Of a stretch of DNA of 64,000 nucleotides, positions 38,723-49,980 are shown piece after piece. Position 1 is the first letter of the stretch, and the number at the start of each line of letters is the position of its first letter. Source of the DNA: Betaproteobacteria bacterium (GTDB lineage: Bacteria > Pseudomonadota > Gammaproteobacteria > Burkholderiales > Casimicrobiaceae). The translations under genes were made by a program, and so were the position numbers. The DNA is taken from contig BOKS01000012.1 in NCBI GenBank assembly GCA_016861105.1, forward strand, positions 1 through 64,000. The letters are read 5' to 3'. Under the pieces are notes generated by a model. The model was not told the origin of the DNA. It worked only from the letters and a program-made list of their open reading frames with translations, and searched no databases.

Positions 38723-38917
38723 TCAGGTTTCGAGACTACGCGTCCACGCCTGGCCGCCCGCGCGGTAGAACGCCAGCAGCCGCTCGTGCGCGACGTCCGC
38801 GGCGACGCCGCGCGCGCACGTGCCATAGTGGCGGGCCACGGCCTGCCGGCCCGTGGCGTCGATGCCGTCCTGAACGTCGTCCGGGCGCCGGAGCAGGCGC
38901 GCGCTGATCATTTCCAT
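38723..38917 (-). CDS. Small hypothetical protein, 64 residues
   Basis: A 64-residue protein with an excellent ribosome binding site (GGAGGACCCC before the ATG at 38917). It starts MEMISARLLRRPDDVQDG and is mixed-charge and helical, with one Cys (ARHYGTCARG). No family is recognised. It is transcribed on its own upstream of the LuxR-type gene (95-bp gap, same strand) and may be co-transcribed with it. Confidence 0.6.
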   Translation of the reverse strand: MEMISARLLRRPDDVQDGIDATGRQAVARHYGTCARGVAADVAHERLLAFYRAGGQAWTRSLET

Positions 38918-39102
38918 GGGGTCCTCCGTCGAAGTCGTCGATCGCGTTTCGCGTCGCCCGGGAACGCCCCTTCGCGACACGGGCCCATGGTGGCGGCAGC
39001 CGGTAACGCGACGCTGTCAGTCGCGCAGCATCGTGTATCGCGCGCGTAACGATTCGTTCGCGCGCGGCCGCGGCCGGCTCGCGCGCCGGCCGCCGGCGGC
39101 GT

Positions 39103-39363
39103 TCAGGGCGCCGTGGCGGCCTCGAGCCGGGTGAGGAACGCGATCGCGTGCTCGCGCGTGTCGCCGCACATCTCGCGCGACGGGCGCAGCCCGGCGCAGA
39201 ATGCGGGCCGCTCCGGCCGTCCCCACAGCGCGCAGCGCGCGTCGGCGGCGAGCTGCACGCAGCGCACGCCGGCCGGCTTTCCGTGCGGCATGCCGGGGAT
39301 CGGGCTGGCGATCGACGGGGCGATGCAGCAGGCGCCGCACCCGGCACGGCAGGCGGTCGGCAC
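39103..39363 (-). CDS. YkgJ-family cysteine cluster protein
   Basis: An 86-residue protein with the YkgJ CxxC-type cluster (CRAGCGACC at residues 5-13) and further Cys in GVRCVQLAADARC, PAFCAGL and EMCGD, suited to bind zinc or an Fe-S cluster. GTG at 39363 is the likely start. Function in the family is unknown. It lies downstream of the BKACE operon with a 150-bp gap. Confidence 0.8.
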   Translation of the reverse strand: MPTACRAGCGACCIAPSIASPIPGMPHGKPAGVRCVQLAADARCALWGRPERPAFCAGLRPSREMCGDTREHAIAFLTRLEAATAP

Positions 39364-39513
39364 GCGTCGCCTCAGCGCGCCTGCGCCTGCACGCGTCCGG
39401 CCGGCGTCACGAGCACGGTGTTCGCAGTCACGACCGGCAGCCGCACGTCGACCTCCACCTGGCGCGCCGTCGCCGCGAACGGCGAGCAATTGCCGGCCCC
39501 GGACGGTGACCCC

Positions 39514-40464
39514 TCAGAACGCGACGTTGTCGCGCCCCTTGAGCTTCAGCATCGCCCGCGCCTCGTCCGGCGTGGCCACCTCGTAGCCCAGCCCCTCGAT
39601 CACCTGCCGCGCGGCGCGCACCTGCTCCGCGTTCGACTTCGCGAGCTGTCCCGGCCCGATCCACAGCGAGTCCTCGAGGCCGACGCGCACGTTGCCGCCC
39701 AGCGCGACCGACTGCGCGGCGATCGGCAGCTGGTTGCGCCCGGCGCCGAGCACGCTCCACAGGTACTGGTCGCCGAAGAGGCGATCGGCGGTTCGCTTCA
39801 TGTGCGCGACGTCCTCGGGGTGCGGCCCGATGCCGCCCAGGATGCCGAACACCGACTGGATGAAGAACGGCGGCTCGACGATGCCGCGGTCGGCGAAGTG
39901 GCGCAGCGTGTACAGGTGCCCGATGTCGTAGCACTCCACCTCGAAGCGCGTGCCGTTCGCGTTGCAGGTGGAGAGGATGAACTCGATGTCGCGGAACGTG
40001 TTCCTGAAGATGCGGTCGGCCGAGCCCTCGAGGTACGGCCGCTCCCAGTCGTGTCGGAACTCGCGGAAGCGCTGCAGCATCGGATAGAGCCCGAAGTTCA
40101 TCGAGCCCATGTTGAGCGAGGCCACCTCGGGCTTGAAGTGGGCGCAGGGCTTGACGCGCTCGTCGACGGTCATCGTGGGTGCGCCGCCGGTCGTGATGTT
40201 CACGACGACGTCGCACGCCTTTCTGATCCGCGCGAGGAACGGCGCGAACGCCTCCGGCCTCTGGTCGGGTCGACCGTCCTTCGGATCGCGCGCGTGCAGG
40301 TGGACGATGGCCGCGCCCGCCTCGTACGCGCCGATCGCGGCGTCGGCGATCTCGTCGGCGGTCACGGGGAGGTAGGGCGACATCGACGGCGTGTGGATCG
40401 CGCCGGTGACCGCGCAGGTGACGATGACCTTGCGGCGGGGCTTCGCGGTGGCGGTGGCGTTCAT
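39514..40464 (-). CDS. BKACE-family beta-keto acid cleavage enzyme
   Basis: A 316-residue DUF849/BKACE enzyme (3-keto-5-aminohexanoate cleavage enzyme-like). These Zn(II) TIM-barrel enzymes split a beta-keto acid with acetyl-CoA into acetoacetate and a CoA ester. The HxH metal motif is in AAIVHLHARDP, with a later metal Glu and NITTGGAP and NMGSMNFGLYP typical of the family. Family members differ by substrate (lysine fermentation, dehydrocarnitine and others). It is 18 bp downstream of a 3-hydroxyacyl-CoA dehydrogenase-type gene, which could supply its beta-keto acid. Confidence 0.92.
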   Translation of the reverse strand: MNATATAKPRRKVIVTCAVTGAIHTPSMSPYLPVTADEIADAAIGAYEAGAAIVHLHARDPKDGRPDQRPEAFAPFLARIRKACDVVVNITTGGAPTMTVDERVKPCAHFKPEVASLNMGSMNFGLYPMLQRFREFRHDWERPYLEGSADRIFRNTFRDIEFILSTCNANGTRFEVECYDIGHLYTLRHFADRGIVEPPFFIQSVFGILGGIGPHPEDVAHMKRTADRLFGDQYLWSVLGAGRNQLPIAAQSVALGGNVRVGLEDSLWIGPGQLAKSNAEQVRAARQVIEGLGYEVATPDEARAMLKLKGRDNVAF

Positions 40465-40482
40465 GCGTCGGTCCCTTCGGGG

Positions 40483-41421
40483 TCAGGCGTCGGACTTCGG
40501 TTGCGCGCGCTTGTGGGCGAGCAGCGCGGCGAGGCGCTCGTCGCGCCACAGGCTCTTGCGGGCCACGCGACCGGCGTCGAGCGCGCGCGGCCACGCTTCG
40601 GCGACCCGCTGCCACGCCGCGTCGTCCCACGTCGAGGCCGGCGCGGGATCGGCGGCATAGCGCCGGAACCACTCGACGTAGCGGCGGCAGTAGTCCGGGA
40701 TACCGCCCGGCGCGTTCATCTCGATGGTCTCGAACGGGCCCATGAACGCCCAGCGCAGCCCGAGCCCGTCGGCGACCGTGCGGTCGAGGTCCTCCGGGTC
40801 CACGACGCCGTCGCGCACGAGCCGGAAGGCCTCGGTGAGCAGCGCCGCCTGCAGCCGGTTGAGGACGAAGCCGTCGACCTCGCGCCTGACGTCGACCGGC
40901 GCCTGCCCGATCGCCAGCATCACCTCGCGCGCCCTCGACCGCGTCCGCGCCGACGTCCACGGCGCGCCGCACAGCTCCACGACGGGCACGAGGTGCGGCG
41001 GATTGACCGGGTGCGCGACGATGCAGCGATCGCGGCCCGCGAGGTCCTCCGTGAAGCGCGACGCGACGATCGCCGACGTCGACGAGGCGAGGACCGTCTC
41101 CGGACGCGCGTGCGCGTCGAGCGCCGCGAACGTCTCGCGCTTCGCCGCGACCGTCTCCGGCCCGCTCTCCTGCACGTAGTCGGCGTCCGCGACGGCCTCG
41201 GCGAGCGAATCGACGATCGCGAGCCGCCGCGCGGCCGCCCGGGGATCGTGCACGAGGCCGTGGCGTGCAAGGTCGTGCAGCGAGCGCTCGACCAGCGCGG
41301 CCGCCTGCGCGCGCTGCGCTGCCAGCGGGTCCCACACGCGCACGTCCCATCCGGCGCGCGCGAACACGTGCGCCCACGATCGCCCGATGAGCCCCGCACC
41401 GACGATCCCGGCTGCCGGCAT
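40483..41421 (-). CDS. 3-hydroxyacyl-CoA dehydrogenase family protein (gulonate/carnitine dehydrogenase-like)
   Basis: A 312-residue NAD-dependent dehydrogenase. The N-terminal Rossmann motif GIVGAGLIGRSWAHVFARAG, QESGPETVAAKRETFA, SSTSAIVAS, and VAHPVNPPHLVPVVELCG with the catalytic His are clear. The C-terminal helical domain includes FVLNRLQAALLTEAFRLV. Short members of this family include lambda-crystallin/L-gulonate 3-dehydrogenase and L-carnitine dehydrogenase. With BKACE next door, oxidation of a free 3-hydroxy acid (carnitine-like) to its 3-keto form is the likely role. GGAGG precedes the ATG at 41421. Confidence 0.9.
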   Translation of the reverse strand: MPAAGIVGAGLIGRSWAHVFARAGWDVRVWDPLAAQRAQAAALVERSLHDLARHGLVHDPRAAARRLAIVDSLAEAVADADYVQESGPETVAAKRETFAALDAHARPETVLASSTSAIVASRFTEDLAGRDRCIVAHPVNPPHLVPVVELCGAPWTSARTRSRAREVMLAIGQAPVDVRREVDGFVLNRLQAALLTEAFRLVRDGVVDPEDLDRTVADGLGLRWAFMGPFETIEMNAPGGIPDYCRRYVEWFRRYAADPAPASTWDDAAWQRVAEAWPRALDAGRVARKSLWRDERLAALLAHKRAQPKSDA

Positions 41422-41562
41422 CGCTTCCTCCCCGTCTGGCAACGTCGCGGCGACGCCGCGCGAGCGCTCGATGCCGCGCCCGGACACGCACGCTTGACCC
41501 GCCGCACCGCGACGATCTACGGTATCGAAAGCGCGTTGTCAACGACGCGATCGGGGGAGCGC

Positions 41563-42339
41563 ATGGACCTCGGCATCACAGGACTCCGCGTGATCGTGAC
41601 GGCGGGTGCCGCGGGCATCGGCCTTGCGATCGCACGCGCCTTCGTGCGCGAGGGCGCGCGCGTCCACGTCGGCGACGTCGACGCGGAAGCGCTGGATCGG
41701 CTGCGCGCGTCCGATCCGTCGATCACCGCGACCCGGTGCGACGTCGCCGCGCGCGACGACGTCGCGCGGCTATTCGCCGACGCCACGCGCGCGCTGGGCG
41801 GGCTCGACTGCCTGGTCAACAACGCCGGCATCGCCGGACCGACCGGGCGCGTCGAGGAGATCGACCCGGACGACTGGGACCGCTGCATCGCGGTCGACCT
41901 GACCGGACAGTTCAACTGCGTGCGGCTCGCCGTGCCCCTGCTGCGCGCCTCGCGCAACCCGAGCATGCTCAACGTCTCCTCGCAGGCGGGGCGCCTCGGC
42001 TTCGCGATGCGCACGCCGTACGCGTCGGCCAAGTGGGGCGTGATCGGCCTGACGCGCTCGCTCGCCGCGGAGCTCGGCAGCGACGGCATCCGCGTGAACG
42101 CGCTGCTGCCCGGCATCGTCGCGGGCGAGCGGCAGAAGCGCGTGCTGGAGGCGAAGGCGAAAGCCCGCGGCATCACGGCCGTCGAGATGGAGACGCTCGC
42201 GTTTTCCTACACGTCGATCAAGGCGTACGTCCAGCCCGAGGAGCTCGCCGCGCTCGCGTGCTACGTCGCGAGCCCGCTCGCGCGCACGATCTCCGGCCAG
42301 CAGCTGTCGGTGTGCGGGGACACGAACATGCTCGGATGA
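41563..42339 (+). CDS. SDR-family oxidoreductase
   Basis: A 258-residue short-chain dehydrogenase. Cofactor motif TAGAAGIGLAIA (residues 12-23), NNAG, and catalytic Ser in NVSSQAGRLG, Tyr-x3-Lys in TPYASAKWG are intact. GGGGGAG precedes the ATG. It is divergent from the 3-hydroxyacyl-CoA dehydrogenase gene with a 141-bp shared promoter region containing GTTGTCA (41535-41541), the same half-site as the GntR palindrome at 42889. Substrate is unknown, possibly in the same hydroxy-acid pathway. Confidence 0.92.
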   Translation: MDLGITGLRVIVTAGAAGIGLAIARAFVREGARVHVGDVDAEALDRLRASDPSITATRCDVAARDDVARLFADATRALGGLDCLVNNAGIAGPTGRVEEIDPDDWDRCIAVDLTGQFNCVRLAVPLLRASRNPSMLNVSSQAGRLGFAMRTPYASAKWGVIGLTRSLAAELGSDGIRVNALLPGIVAGERQKRVLEAKAKARGITAVEMETLAFSYTSIKAYVQPEELAALACYVASPLARTISGQQLSVCGDTNMLG

Positions 42340-42477
42340 GCCGCGCGGCACGGCGCAGGGACGGCCTCCCGCCCGCGTCGCGGCTGCCGCCACCGCGGCG
42401 GCTCGCCGCGCCGCGGTAAGGATGGGACCGGACCGCCGACCCATCGGGGCCGGAGCCATTCCGCAGGAGGAGACCCG

Positions 42478-42699
42478 ATGGATCACGCGACGCTCGTGCA
42501 GTCCCGCGCGGCAGTCCTCGCCGGCGAGCTCGAGAGGCTGCGTGGCATCGGCATCCCCCTCGAGCTCGCCGCCGCGCTGCTGGCGAAGTGCCTCGCGGCC
42601 GACGTGCCCGCGCTGCCGCGCCGCGACGCGCGGACCGCGGGCCCCGATCGCGTCGCGTCCGGCGGCTGGGCGGCGGCAGGCTGCGCGGACGAGGGGTGA
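42478..42699 (+). CDS. Small hypothetical protein, 73 residues
   Basis: A 73-residue protein with AGGAGGAG 7 bases before the ATG. It starts MDHATLVQSRAAVLAGELER; residues 1-45 should form two helices, the remainder is Ala/Gly/Arg-rich and probably disordered. No family is recognised. It lies between the SDR and GntR genes on the same strand. Confidence 0.5.
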   Translation: MDHATLVQSRAAVLAGELERLRGIGIPLELAAALLAKCLAADVPALPRRDARTAGPDRVASGGWAAAGCADEG

Positions 42700-42888
42700 G
42701 ACGCCGCGCGTTCCGCCTATCGTCGCGGTGCTCGCCGGCGCGGCGTCCACCCCGCGGCGCACGCGTGCGGCGACTGCGACCGGTCGCCAGGATTCACGCC
42801 ACCGCGGACGCGGCGCGCGGGACGGCCGGACGGACCCCGCTGTGCCGCGGGGCCACCGGACGTTGACGGCGGTCGCCGGTCGGCCGTA

Positions 42889-42914
42889 CAGTTGTCATGT
42901 CGTCATGACAACTG
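42889..42914. promoter_or_regulatory. 26-bp palindromic operator of the GntR gene
   Basis: CAGTTGTCATG-TCGT-CATGACAACTG, perfect 11-bp arms around a 4-bp centre, immediately before the GntR coding region. The strength of the symmetry and position argue for autoregulation. Confidence 0.75.
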
Positions 42915-42936
42915 GACGGCCCCGCCGGCCGGAGCC

Positions 42937-43749
42937 TTGGCGCCATCGACCCTTCCCAGCCCGCTGCCGCTCTACCGGCAGGTGTCGCAGGCGCTGCTCG
43001 GCACCATCCACGCAGGCGAGCTGGCCGCCGGCGAGGCGCTGCCGACCGAGGAGGCGCTGTGCGCGCGCTTCGGCGTGTCGCGGATCACGGTCCGGCGCGC
43101 GCTCGACGAGCTCGCCGGGCGCAACCTCATCGTGCGGCGCCAGGGCGTGGGCACCTTCGTCGCCACGCCCGCCACCACCGCCCGGTCGGTCACGCTGACC
43201 GGCACCATCGACGACCTGCTGTCCCCCAACCGCCTCGTCGTCGTGCGCGACGCCCACGTCGTGCCGCCGGCCGACCTGCTCGACTTCGCCGGCCTGCCCC
43301 CGGGGACGCGCCTGCGGCTGTTCGAGGGCACCAACCATCTCGCCGGCGGCGAGCCGCTCGTCCACCTGCGCTACTACTACCCGCAGCCCTTCGCGGCGCG
43401 CCTGACCGCCGCGATGCTCTGCGGCCCGACGCCGCCGATCAAGGTGCTGGAGCAGCGCTTCGGCGTCGTCGTCGACCACGCCGAGCAGCGGGTGGAGGCG
43501 CAGGCGTGCGGCGGGCGCACCGCCCGCCGGCTGCGGCTGCGCAGCGGCACGCCGGTCCTGCGCGCGATCCGCGTCTACTACGACGACGCCATGCGCGTCG
43601 TGGAGCTCTTCGACGCCGTCTACCACCCCGTCCACTACCGCTACACGGCGCGGTTGTACCCGAAGCCGCAGCTGCGCACGTCGCGGAGCGCCGTCCCCGC
43701 CGCCGGCCGTCGCCGGCCCTCACGCCATCCACAGGAGCACCCAGCATGA
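42937..43749 (+). CDS. GntR-family regulator with UTRA domain
   Basis: A HutC/FarR-type GntR regulator of about 270 residues. The winged HTH (PLPLYRQVSQALLGTI, then LCARFGVSRITVRRALDEL) occupies residues 8-75. The UTRA effector domain (about 85-250) has TRLRLFEGTNHLAGGEPLVHL and ends VYHPVHYRYTARLY. The start is uncertain: the frame reaches back to a TTG at 42892 inside the palindrome. TTG at 42937 would spare the operator but its ribosome binding site is very close. Its stop overlaps DUF1028 (ATGA), so both proteins are made together. Confidence 0.85.
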   Translation: MAPSTLPSPLPLYRQVSQALLGTIHAGELAAGEALPTEEALCARFGVSRITVRRALDELAGRNLIVRRQGVGTFVATPATTARSVTLTGTIDDLLSPNRLVVVRDAHVVPPADLLDFAGLPPGTRLRLFEGTNHLAGGEPLVHLRYYYPQPFAARLTAAMLCGPTPPIKVLEQRFGVVVDHAEQRVEAQACGGRTARRLRLRSGTPVLRAIRVYYDDAMRVVELFDAVYHPVHYRYTARLYPKPQLRTSRSAVPAAGRRRPSRHPQEHPA

Positions 43750-44495
43750 CATTCACCGTCGTCGCGCGCGACAAGCGCACGGGCCACCTCGGCATCGGCA
43801 TCGCGACGAGTTCGCCCGCCGTCGTCAGCCGCTGCGTCAACGTCAGCCGCGACGGCGCCGTCGCGTTCCAGTCCGTCCCCGATCCGCGCCTCGGCGCGCT
43901 GGGGCTGCGCCTGGTCGACCAGGGGTGGTGGCCGCGCAAGATCGTCGACGAGCTGGTGTCGATGGACAGCTGGCCCGGCAAGCGGCAGATCGGCATCGTG
44001 AACCGCGACGGGCACGCCGCGGCGTTCACGGGCGACGACAACGCGCCGTGGGCGGGGCACATCGTCGGCGCGGACCACGTCGCGATGGGCAACGTCCTGG
44101 CGGGGCCGGAAGTCGCGGCCGCGATTTCCGAGGAGTTCCTGGCCACCGAGGGCCTGGAGATCGAGGAGCGCCTGCTGCGCGCGATCGAGGCCGGCCGCGA
44201 TGCCGGCGGGCAGGAGGAGGGGCAGACGTCCGCGGGCCTGCTCGTGTTCGGGCGCCAGACGTTCTCGCGCTGCGACCTGCGCGTGGACGTCGCCGCGGAG
44301 CCGATCGCAGAGCTGCGCCGCATCTACGACTGGTACAAGCCGCTGATCCCCTACTACGAAGAGCGCGGCGTGAACCCGACGGTGCCCCGCTTCAAGGACT
44401 ACCTCGCGCAGCAGGGCGTCGAGCGCGAGTACGGGCGGCCGGTCCCGGTCACGCGCGGGCCGAAGGCCGCCGCGAAGCCGGCGACCCGCGGATAA
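43746..44495 (+). CDS. DUF1028 family (Ntn-hydrolase-like) protein
   Basis: A 249-residue DUF1028 protein, predicted to have an Ntn-hydrolase-like fold. MTFTVVARDKRTGHLGIGIATSSPAV at the N-terminus (split here in two parts: residues 1-13 and 14-26), SVPDPRLGALGLRL, RQIGIVNRDG and GNVLAGPEV are the family pattern. No enzymatic activity is established. Translational coupling with a GntR-UTRA regulator suggests it acts on the metabolite the regulator senses. Confidence 0.88.
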   Translation: MTFTVVARDKRTGHLGIGIATSSPAVVSRCVNVSRDGAVAFQSVPDPRLGALGLRLVDQGWWPRKIVDELVSMDSWPGKRQIGIVNRDGHAAAFTGDDNAPWAGHIVGADHVAMGNVLAGPEVAAAISEEFLATEGLEIEERLLRAIEAGRDAGGQEEGQTSAGLLVFGRQTFSRCDLRVDVAAEPIAELRRIYDWYKPLIPYYEERGVNPTVPRFKDYLAQQGVEREYGRPVPVTRGPKAAAKPATRG

Positions 44496-44728
44496 TCGCG
44501 AGGGAAGCGGGTCGTCGCGCGACGGACGTGCACGCGCCCGGGTCCGGGATGCGCGTGCGGCCGCCGGCGACGGCGTCCAGGCAGGCGCGCGACGATTCCG
44601 CACCCCGGGGACCCCACAGCTGCCTGCGGCCGGGATACCGCGGCACCAGGCGTCGAGCTGGGGCCGCGTGGACCGCTCCGCGCGGCGTAACGCTCGCGGC
44701 GCACGATCGCCGCCGCCCCGTCGCCGGC

Positions 44729-46567
<1,839 letters not shown>

Positions 46568-46572
46568 CGTCG

Positions 46573-47949
46573 CTACTCCTTCTTCGGCTTCGCCGGCCGC
46601 TTCCAGTGCGGCTTGTGGACCATCGGCGGCCGGGCGAACGTGAGACCGCCGGGCGGGGCGTCCTGCGCGAGCGTCGTGCCGGCGCCCACGGTGGCCCCGG
46701 CGCCGACGGTGACCGGCGCCACGAGCACGCAGTTCGAGCCGATGTGCACGTCGTCGCCGATCACGGTGCGGTGCTTGAACGCGCCGTCGTAGTTCGCCGT
46801 GATCGAGCCGGCGCCGTAGTTGACGTTCGCGCCGACCTCCGCGTCGCCGAGGTAGGCGAGGTGGTTCGCCTTCGCGCCGTGCCCCAGCCGGCTCGCCTTC
46901 ACCTCGACGAAGTTGCCGATGTGCACCTCGTCGGCGAGCTCCGTCCCCGGCCGGAAGCGGGCGAACGGTCCGATGCGGCAGCGCTCGCCGGTGCGCGCGT
47001 CCTCGAGGTGCGAGAACGGGAGCACCTGCGTGCCCGCCCCGATCGCGACGTTCGACAGGACGCAGTGCGGGCCCACGACGACGCCGTCCCCGAGCGTCAC
47101 CTCGCCCTCGAAGACGCAGCCGACGTCGATGCGCACGTCGCGCCCGCAGGTCAGCGTCCCGCGCACGTCGAAGCGGTCGGGGTCCGCGATCCACGTGCCG
47201 GCGCGCAGCAGCGCCTCCGCGCGCTTGCGCTGCAGGATGCGCTCGCACTGCGCGAGCTGCAGGCGGTCGTTGACGCCGCGCACCTCGCGCTCGTCGTCGT
47301 GCAGCAGCGCCTCGACCGGCACGCCGTCGGCCACGGCCATCGCCACCGCGTCGGTCAGGTAGAACTCGCGCTGCGCGTTGTCGTCGCGCAGCGCCGCGAC
47401 CCACTTCGCGAGCCTCGCCGTCGGGGCGGCGATCACCCCGGTGTTGATCTCGTCGATGCGCCGCTGCTCGGGCGACGCGTCGCGCTCCTCGACGATCGCG
47501 CGGACGTGGCCGTACGGGTCGCGGACGACGCGCCCGAGGCCCGAGGGGTCGGCCACGCGCGCCGTCAGCAGCGCGAGGCGCCCGTCCCCGGCCAGCCCGA
47601 CGAGCCGCGCGAGCGCCGCCGGCGGCACGAGCGGCACGTCGGCCAGCGCGACCAGCGTCACGCCGTCGGGCGGCAGTGCGCCAAGGGCCACGCGCACGGC
47701 ATCGCCGGTGCCGCGCGGCGGGTCCTGCAGCACGAACGCGAGGTCCGGCGCGGCGAGCGCATCGCGCACCCGCTCGCCGCCGTGCCCGTACACCACGCAG
47801 ATGGCCCCGGGCGCGAGCGAGCGCGCGGCGTCGAGAACGTGCGCGACGATCGGCCGCCCCGCGAGCGGATGCAGGACCTTCGGCAGCGTCGAGTGCATGC
47901 GCTTGCCCTGCCCGGCGGCGAGGATGACGACGGCGAGGGGGGGCGGCAT
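46573..47949 (-). CDS. glmU: Bifunctional UDP-GlcNAc pyrophosphorylase/GlcN-1-P acetyltransferase
   Basis: A 458-residue GlmU, producing UDP-N-acetylglucosamine from GlcN-1-P. The N-terminal uridyltransferase has [20 protein letters not shown]; the C-terminal left-handed beta-helix acetyltransferase has [20 protein letters not shown] and [13 protein letters not shown]. The ATG at 47949 is chosen because residues upstream lack homology. It forms an operon with glmS and is divergent from phnD. Confidence 0.97.
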   Translation of the reverse strand: MPPPLAVVILAAGQGKRMHSTLPKVLHPLAGRPIVAHVLDAARSLAPGAICVVYGHGGERVRDALAAPDLAFVLQDPPRGTGDAVRVALGALPPDGVTLVALADVPLVPPAALARLVGLAGDGRLALLTARVADPSGLGRVVRDPYGHVRAIVEERDASPEQRRIDEINTGVIAAPTARLAKWVAALRDDNAQREFYLTDAVAMAVADGVPVEALLHDDEREVRGVNDRLQLAQCERILQRKRAEALLRAGTWIADPDRFDVRGTLTCGRDVRIDVGCVFEGEVTLGDGVVVGPHCVLSNVAIGAGTQVLPFSHLEDARTGERCRIGPFARFRPGTELADEVHIGNFVEVKASRLGHGAKANHLAYLGDAEVGANVNYGAGSITANYDGAFKHRTVIGDDVHIGSNCVLVAPVTVGAGATVGAGTTLAQDAPPGGLTFARPPMVHKPHWKRPAKPKKE

Positions 47950-48123
47950 GCGCAGGCGGTCGACCGGAAGACCGACGATGATACGCGGCGCCGCCGGCGC
48001 GCCGAGGGCGCGCCCGATCGGTGGCACCCGCCCGTCGACGCGGGGTGCGGCGGCGTCGCGGAAATGTTACAGTTTTGCGACGAGCCGCCAGCCCAAGGCG
48101 GCCCCCGACGGAGGAGCTTCCCC

Positions 48124-49161
48124 ATGCAACTCGTGCGTGTCGCCGCGCTCGGCGCGGCCTTCGCCGGCCTCGCCGCGCTGGCGCTGTCCGGTCCGGTCGC
48201 GGCGCAGTCCGCCTGCAAGCACCGCGGCGATCTCGACGCGATGTACTGCGACGACAACAACGACCTCGTCGCCGACGCGCCGAAGGATCCGAAGCGCTGG
48301 AAGAACCCGTCGACGATCGTGTTCACCTACACGCCGGTCGAGGATCCGGCCGTCTACGAGAACATCTTCAAGCCGTTCACCGACCACCTGTCGAAGTGCA
48401 TCGACAAGCGCGTCGTGTTCTACCAGGTGCAGAGCAATGCCGCCGAGATCGAGGCCATGCGCTCGGGGCGCCTGCACGTCGGCGGCTTCTCGACCGGGCC
48501 GACCGCGTTCGCCGTGAACCTCGCCGGCGCCGTGCCCTTCGCGGTGAAGGGCTACGAGAAGGACTTCCAGGGCTACAACCTGATCGTCGTCGTGAAGGCG
48601 AGCTCGCCGTTCCAGAAGCTCGCCGACCTCAAGGGCAAGAAGGTGGCGCACACCTCGCCGTCGTCGAACTCGGGCCACCTCGCGCCGCTCGCGCTGTTCC
48701 CGAAGGAGGGGCTGGTCCCGGACAAGGACTACAAGATCCTGTTCTCCGGCAAGCACGACCAGTCGGTCATGGGCGTGAACTCGGGCGACTACGACGCCGG
48801 CGCCGTGGCCTCCGACGTCTTCCACCGCATGGCGGTGCGCGGCCAGATCAAGGAGGCCGACTTCCGCGTGATCTACCGCAGCCAGAAGTTCCCGACGTCC
48901 TCGTTCGCGTACGCGCACGACCTCGACCCGAAGCTGGTCGACCGGATGCTCGGCTGCTTCTACGACTACCGCTTCCCGCCGGAGATGAAGAAGGCCTTCG
49001 ACGGCGCCGACCGCTTCTTCCCGATCAACTACAAGACGACCTGGGAGGTGGTGCGCAACGTCGCCTCCGGCTCGGGTCAGGCGTTCGACCGGAAGTCCTA
49101 CGAGGCCGAGTCGAAGCGCGAGGCCGAGGCCGCGGCGAAGAAGGCCGCCGGCAAGAAGTAG
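48124..49161 (+). CDS. phnD: Phosphonate/phosphite-type ABC substrate-binding protein
   Basis: A 345-residue PhnD/PtxB-like periplasmic protein. Signal peptide residues 1-27 (cleavage after VAAQ). [40 protein letters not shown], and [19 protein letters not shown], where Ser/His residues bind the phosphonate group. The tail is Lys/Glu/Ala-rich. GGAGGAG precedes the ATG. It heads a four-gene importer operon; no C-P lyase or phosphonatase genes are in the window. Confidence 0.93.
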   Translation: MQLVRVAALGAAFAGLAALALSGPVAAQSACKHRGDLDAMYCDDNNDLVADAPKDPKRWKNPSTIVFTYTPVEDPAVYENIFKPFTDHLSKCIDKRVVFYQVQSNAAEIEAMRSGRLHVGGFSTGPTAFAVNLAGAVPFAVKGYEKDFQGYNLIVVVKASSPFQKLADLKGKKVAHTSPSSNSGHLAPLALFPKEGLVPDKDYKILFSGKHDQSVMGVNSGDYDAGAVASDVFHRMAVRGQIKEADFRVIYRSQKFPTSSFAYAHDLDPKLVDRMLGCFYDYRFPPEMKKAFDGADRFFPINYKTTWEVVRNVASGSGQAFDRKSYEAESKREAEAAAKKAAGKK

Positions 49162-49230
49162 CGGGAGGCCGTCCCGCGAGCCACCCCGGGGGCGTCCGCG
49201 AGGCGCCCCCGTCGCTTCGTCGCCCCTCCG

Positions 49231-49980
49231 ATGCTCACGCTGAAGCAGCTCAACAAGTCGTACGTGCCGGGCAAGCCCGTGCTCGTCGACATCGACCTCG
49301 CGATCGAGGCGCGGGGCATCACCGCGATCATCGGCGCCTCGGGCACCGGCAAGTCGACGCTGATCCGCTGCGTCAACCGGCTCGTCGATCCCACGTCGGG
49401 GCAGATCCTGTTCGACGGCGTCGACCTCGCGCGCCTGTCTGGGCGCGCGCTGCGCCACGCGCGCCGCCACATCGGCATGGTGTTCCAGGAGTACAACCTC
49501 GTCGAGCGGCTCTCGGTCATGGAGAACCTGCTGTGCGGGCGGCTCGGCTTCGTGTCGCCGTGGCGCGCGTGGCGGCGCAGCTTCCCTTCCGACGACGTCC
49601 GCCAGGCGCACGAGCTGCTGGAGGTCGTCGGGCTGGCCGGCTTCGCGCGCCAGCGCGCCGATGCGCTGTCCGGCGGCCAGCGGCAGCGCGTCGGCATCGC
49701 GCGCGCCGTGATGCAGAAGCCGAAGCTGCTGCTCGCCGACGAGCCCACGTCCTCGCTCGATCCCAAGACGTCGGTCGAGATCATGGAGCTGCTCGCGGGT
49801 GTCGGGCGCGAGCGCGGCATCCCCGTGCTCGTCAACATGCATGACGTGGACCTCGCCAAGCGCTTCGCGGACCGCGTGGTCGGCATGGCCGGCGGCCGCA
49901 TCGTGTTCGACGGCCCGCCGGACGGGCTCGACGACGCCGAGCTCACGCGCATCTACGGCGGTCAGGGCTGGCTGCAATGA
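49231..49980 (+). CDS. phnC: Phosphonate-type ABC transporter ATPase
   Basis: A 249-residue PhnC. Walker [10 protein letters not shown] (about residues 32-40), Q-loop [13 protein letters not shown], signature [15 protein letters not shown], Walker [13 protein letters not shown]. Its stop overlaps phnE (ATGA). 69 bp separate it from phnD. Confidence 0.95.
   Translation: MLTLKQLNKSYVPGKPVLVDIDLAIEARGITAIIGASGTGKSTLIRCVNRLVDPTSGQILFDGVDLARLSGRALRHARRHIGMVFQEYNLVERLSVMENLLCGRLGFVSPWRAWRRSFPSDDVRQAHELLEVVGLAGFARQRADALSGGQRQRVGIARAVMQKPKLLLADEPTSSLDPKTSVEIMELLAGVGRERGIPVLVNMHDVDLAKRFADRVVGMAGGRIVFDGPPDGLDDAELTRIYGGQGWLQ

Noticed and set aside
48040-48100. Possible Pho box upstream of phnD (TGTTACAG)
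   Set aside because: Only a half-site-like match without the second direct repeat at 11-bp spacing.
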